Shown piece after piece: positions 14,368-17,431 of a stretch of DNA of 17,431 nucleotides. The position numbers and the translations under genes were made by a program. The notes under the pieces were generated by a model. That model had not been told where the DNA came from. It made no database searches and saw only the letters and a list, made by a program, of their open reading frames with translations. Positions within the stretch are counted from its first letter, which is position 1, and each line of letters begins with the position of its first letter. This stretch comes from Bacteroidales bacterium 45-6 (GTDB lineage Bacteria > Bacteroidota > Bacteroidia > Bacteroidales > Dysgonomonadaceae), in NCBI GenBank assembly GCA_001897035.1, contig MKRS01000156.1, positions 1 through 17,431 of the forward strand, given 5' to 3'.

Positions 14368-14375
14368 TATTTTTG
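14368..14375 (+). promoter_or_regulatory. -7 element of the murK-murQ operon
   Basis: TATTTTTG is an exact TAnnTTTG match, 45 nt before the murK ATG. The -33 position falls just after the heptad repeat and shows no good TTG. Confidence 0.5.
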
Positions 14376-14420
14376 CTTTTACTTAGTTCATATTGACGCT
14401 TAATTAAGAATACACATAGC

Positions 14421-15254
14421 ATGATAATAGTTGCAGACGGAGGCTCGACGAAGGTCGATTGGGCATTCATCGACAAGGGAGAACTGCTCAAAAGAATACA
14501 AACCCAAGGAGCCAATCCTTTTTACCGGTCGAGCGAAGACATGACGGAAGAATGGAGGGTAAATCTTTTGCCCGAAACCGATCAGCAGCCGATCGAGTCT
14601 GTTCATTTTTTTGGAGCAGGCTGTGCCAACGCCGAGAAAAACGAAGTGGTTCGCAAAGCGATACATTCCGCCTTGGAGGTTAACAAGATAGAACTGGGGA
14701 GCGACTTGCTCGGCGCAGCCAAAGCCTTGTGCGGTCGTCGTCCCGGCATTGCCTGCATTCTCGGTACTGGATCAAATTCAGGAGATTATGACGGCGAAAA
14801 ACTTATCGAGAATGTCTCTCCACTCGGATACATCCTTGGCGATGAGGGAAGTGGCGCCGTGCTCGGAAAACTGTTTGTGGGTGCCTGCTTGAAAAATCAA
14901 TTTTCGCCCGGAATGAAAGAAGCCTTCCTGAAAGAGACAGGCCTGACTCCGGCAGACATCGTAGATCGGGTTTACCGGGGATCGCTTCCTAACCGGTTTC
15001 TTGCCAGTTTTGCACCGTTCATCAAGAAGAATCTCCACGAAGCGGAGGTCTATGATTTGGTGGCAAGGAGCTTCGAGGATTTTCTCCGCCGCAACGTGAT
15101 GCAATACGATTACCAGAATCGTCCGGTTCATTTCACCGGTTCCGTGGCTTTTCATTTTCAGGTTGTCCTGAAGGAAGTTGCCGACCGCCTTGAGTTGAAA
15201 GTTGGAAACATCGTTGCCTCCCCGATGGAGGGGCTGATTGCTTATTATTCTTAA
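14421..15254 (+). CDS. murK: MurNAc/GlcNAc kinase, BadF/BadG family
   Basis: The 277-residue cytoplasmic kinase phosphorylates N-acetylmuramic acid and/or N-acetylglucosamine at O6 using ATP. Its ASKHA-fold motifs are phosphate-1 DGGSTKVDW (6-14), a candidate catalytic Asp95 in GSDLLGAAKAL, phosphate-2 ILGTGSNSGDYDG (113-125), the adenosine-side LGDEGSG (139-145) and a later TGSVAFHF. GlcNAc and MurNAc kinases of this family look alike. The murQ gene 17 bp downstream points to MurNAc, as in the murTKQ locus of Tannerella forsythia, where MurK makes MurNAc-6-P for MurQ. No sugar transporter is in this operon. Substrate preference between the two sugars is not settled by sequence. Confidence 0.85.
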   Translation: MIIVADGGSTKVDWAFIDKGELLKRIQTQGANPFYRSSEDMTEEWRVNLLPETDQQPIESVHFFGAGCANAEKNEVVRKAIHSALEVNKIELGSDLLGAAKALCGRRPGIACILGTGSNSGDYDGEKLIENVSPLGYILGDEGSGAVLGKLFVGACLKNQFSPGMKEAFLKETGLTPADIVDRVYRGSLPNRFLASFAPFIKKNLHEAEVYDLVARSFEDFLRRNVMQYDYQNRPVHFTGSVAFHFQVVLKEVADRLELKVGNIVASPMEGLIAYYS

Positions 15255-15271
15255 TGTTTTAATTACATACA

Positions 15272-16096
15272 ATGACTTTCATAAAAATCACCGAACAGCC
15301 ATCACTCTACGACCATTTGGAAGAGATGCCGGTGGGCGAATTGTTAGAAAACATCAACCGTGAAGACCAGAAAGTGGCCTTAGCGGTGCAATGCAATATT
15401 CCCCAGATAGAAAAATTGGTTTCCCAAATCATCCCCCGCATGGAGGCTGGCGGACGCATTTTCTACATGGGAGCAGGCACCAGCGGACGGCTGGGCGTGC
15501 TGGATGCTTCCGAGATTCCACCTACATTCGGGATGGACAGCGGCCACGTCATCGGCCTGATCGCTGGAGGAGACCGTGCTTTGCGGAATCCCGTGGAGAA
15601 AGCCGAAGACAACTTGGAAAATGGCTGGAGAGACCTGCTTGAACACGGCATCAATGAAAAAGACACCGTAATCGGCATTGCGGCTTCCGGCACAACACCT
15701 TATGTGATTGGCGCTTTGCGTGAAGCGCGGAAAAATGCGATCTTGACCGCTTCCATTTCCAGCAATCCGGAATCGCCACTTTCGCAAGAAGCGGACATTG
15801 CCATCGAAACGGTGGTAGGGCCGGAGTTTGTGACCGGCAGTTCGCGGATGAAATCGGGCACGGCACAGAAAATGGTGCTGAACATGATTTCCACCTCGGT
15901 GATGATAAGGCTGGGGCGGGTGAAAGGCAACAAGATGGTGAACATGCAATTGAGCAACGCCAAATTAGTGGATCGTGGCACCCGCATGTTGGTAGAGGAG
16001 CTTGGCCTTGATTACGAAACAGCCAAAGCTTTGCTACTGGAACATGGATCGGCCAGCAAGGCCATACAGGTCTATAAAAAAGGACACCAGGCTTGA
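15272..16096 (+). CDS. murQ: N-acetylmuramic acid 6-phosphate etherase
   Basis: The 274-residue cytoplasmic SIS-domain enzyme cleaves the D-lactyl ether of MurNAc-6-P to give GlcNAc-6-P and D-lactate. Conserved segments are YMGAGTSGRLGVLDASEIPPTFG (66-87) with Glu81, and KAEDN with Glu112. The 31-residue spacing equals that of the two catalytic Glu residues of E. coli MurQ. Further segments are GIAASGTTPYV (135-145), FVTGSSRMKSGTAQKMVLN and a C-terminal helical region including MVNMQLSNAKL. The length is a little shorter than E. coli MurQ (298). It is co-transcribed with murK; together they feed recycled or scavenged peptidoglycan sugar into amino-sugar catabolism. Confidence 0.96.
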   Translation: MTFIKITEQPSLYDHLEEMPVGELLENINREDQKVALAVQCNIPQIEKLVSQIIPRMEAGGRIFYMGAGTSGRLGVLDASEIPPTFGMDSGHVIGLIAGGDRALRNPVEKAEDNLENGWRDLLEHGINEKDTVIGIAASGTTPYVIGALREARKNAILTASISSNPESPLSQEADIAIETVVGPEFVTGSSRMKSGTAQKMVLNMISTSVMIRLGRVKGNKMVNMQLSNAKLVDRGTRMLVEELGLDYETAKALLLEHGSASKAIQVYKKGHQA

Positions 16097-16141
16097 AGCT
16101 AAGCAATTATACAGAATTTCTTTATCATAAAAAGTTTGTCT

Positions 16142-17326
16142 ATGAAACGATTAATTCCTTTGATTATGACCGGACTTGCTCTTTCGAGCCTTTCATCGGG
16201 GCAGAATTTGAAATATCCCCAAACGGCAAAAGTGGATTCTGCCGACACCTATTTCGGAGTCCAAGTGAAAGAGCCTTACCGTTGGCTCGAAAACGACAAA
16301 TCGCCTCAAACGGAGGCTTGGGTGAAAGCTCAAAATGCAGTCACGTATGCCTATCTCGACAAAATTCCTTTTCGCGAAGGCCTCAAAAAGCGGCTTACGG
16401 AATTGATGAATTACCCCAAATATGGTTCGCCGAGCAAGAAAAACGGAGTGTATTATTTCTACAAAAACGATGGCCTCCAAAACCAGAGTGTGCTCTACCG
16501 CCAGGCTTCTCTGACAGCCGAACCAGAGATTTTGCTTGACCCGAACACCTTGTCGAAAGACGGCACGGTGGCTCTCTCCTCCATCGCCTTTTCCAACGAT
16601 GGAAAATACCTCGCCTATTCCGTGGCTCGGGCAGGATCGGACTGGAACGAAATTTATGTGATGGATCTGGCTACGAAAAAATTACTCGCCGACCACATCC
16701 TGTGGGTCAAGTTTTCCGGAATTTCCTGGCAAGGCGATGGCTTCTATTACAGTGCCTACGATGCACCTCAGCCGGGCAAGGAATTGTCCAAGATTAATGA
16801 ATACCACAAAGTGTTTTTCCACAAGGTGGGCGATTCGCAGAAAGACGACAAGATTGTTTTCCAAAACAAGGATTTCCCCCTGCGAAATGTGGGTGCAGCA
16901 GTAACCGAAGACGAAAAATTCCTGATTATTTCAGAAACGGAATCCACCTCCGGAAACACTTTCCAGTTCAAGGATCTGACCAAAGCCTCGTCGTCACTAA
17001 TTAGCCTGGTTGCTGATTTTGAAAACGATTACAACGTGGTGGATGATTTCAACGGCAAATTGTATGTACTCACCAACTGGAAAGCCCCCAAGCAACGCCT
17101 GATGGAAATTGATCCCGAAAACCCACAGCGGGAAAACTGGAAAGAGATTATTCCGGAAACGAACGACGTGCTGGAAAGCGTGTCACTCATTGGCGGAAAG
17201 TTCCTTGCCGTTTACATGAAAGATGCTGCCAACCATGCCTATGCTTTCGATATCTCCGGAAAAAAATTATACGAAGCAATTTTTTTTGTTTGCATTGAGT
17301 TCTTTTTCTCGTACAATCTTTGGTAA
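16142..17326 (+). pseudogene. Interrupted prolyl oligopeptidase-family (S9A) gene, N-terminal part
   Basis: From ATG 16142 a signal peptide (MKRLIPLIMTGLALSSLSSGQ) leads into a clear S9A start: YFGVQVKEPYRWLEND, TEAWVKAQNAVTYAYLDKIP, then blades of the beta-propeller (FSNDGKYLAYSVARAGSDWNEIYVMDL; WQGDGFYYSAYDAP; FPLRNVGAAVTEDEKFLIIS). Intact enzymes have about 700 residues with the catalytic Ser, Asp and His in the C-terminal hydrolase domain. Here the match stops after SGKKLYE (about 17274). The frame then reads AIFFVCIEFFFSYNLW and stops at 17326, giving 394 residues without any catalytic residue. No other frame past the break resembles the family. The gene is therefore broken by an insertion, rearrangement or assembly junction. 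It starts 45 bp after murQ and may share its transcript. Confidence 0.85.
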
Positions 17327-17431
17327 ATCACGAGACGTGGGCTGTTGTTTGACGGTATCGCGTGCTTCATTAGTTCGTTTTGATCGATCTGATGGCTCGT
17401 TTGTTGAAATCTATTGTTCAAATTTTGATTA
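17276..17431. other. Unidentified AT-rich sequence that interrupts the S9 peptidase gene
   Basis: Beginning with an 8-T run, this 156-bp stretch is unrelated to the peptidase and lower in G+C than the gene before it. A minus-strand frame stays open from the right edge across the junction (reading NNRFQQTSHQIDQNELMKHA), and a plus-strand frame is also open. Neither could be recognised as a transposase. It may be the end of an insertion sequence whose body lies beyond the window. The second junction, target duplication and inverted repeat cannot be seen. Confidence 0.45.

Noticed and set aside
17280..17287. 8-T run as a phase-variable tract in the S9 peptidase
   Set aside because: No reading frame beyond the tract resumes the peptidase sequence, so slippage there could not restore the enzyme.

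Overview
The window looks like a chromosomal segment of a Bacteroidales bacterium (Bacteroides, Parabacteroides or Tannerella relatives). The signs are a DUF6261-type protein, a TonB-dependent receptor with an N-terminal carboxypeptidase-regulatory-like domain, several copies of the Bacteroidetes -7 promoter element TAnnTTTG, weak Shine-Dalgarno use, and a BadF-type murK next to murQ. There is no rRNA, tRNA or CRISPR. Mostly ordinary core genes surround a few accessory and oddly structured stretches.

1-2900: a leftward two-gene unit encodes an OLD/AAA-type ATPase and, 1 nt downstream, a small PD-(D/E)XK-like nuclease; this is a candidate defence-type pair. It diverges from a rightward DUF6261 gene. 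The shared 437-bp intergenic region carries an array of five short palindromes spaced almost exactly 43 bp apart, with a looser sixth upstream. 2900-5300: an AraC regulator and an aldo/keto reductase. A 21-bp sequence occurs as a tandem direct repeat in front of the reductase and once over the araC promoter, which suggests activation plus autoregulation. This cassette is bracketed by two copies of a DUF6261 3' end with its terminator. The right-hand copy is a decayed, frameshifted remnant.

5300-7770: two leftward secreted enzymes, a purple-acid-phosphatase-like metallophosphoesterase and an S28/S37-type serine peptidase. 8078-10872: a small His-rich membrane protein and a TonB-dependent receptor with a Cys-x-x-Cys in the plug, probably a metal or metal-complex uptake unit. 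10956-14027: a leftward OmpA-like/TPR lipoprotein with a well-formed promoter, then prfB (RF2) read through a classical +1 programmed frameshift. 14421-16096: murK-murQ, for salvage of the peptidoglycan sugar MurNAc. 16142 to the right end: a prolyl-oligopeptidase-family gene that stops matching its family near 17275 and runs into unrelated AT-rich sequence, so it is probably interrupted by an insertion.

Two copies of a roughly 100-bp intergenic repeat built from 7-bp units (consensus near GCYAATA) lie in the two divergent intergenic regions at 7833-7941 and 14243-14337. Family assignments come from reading the sequence; no database search was run.
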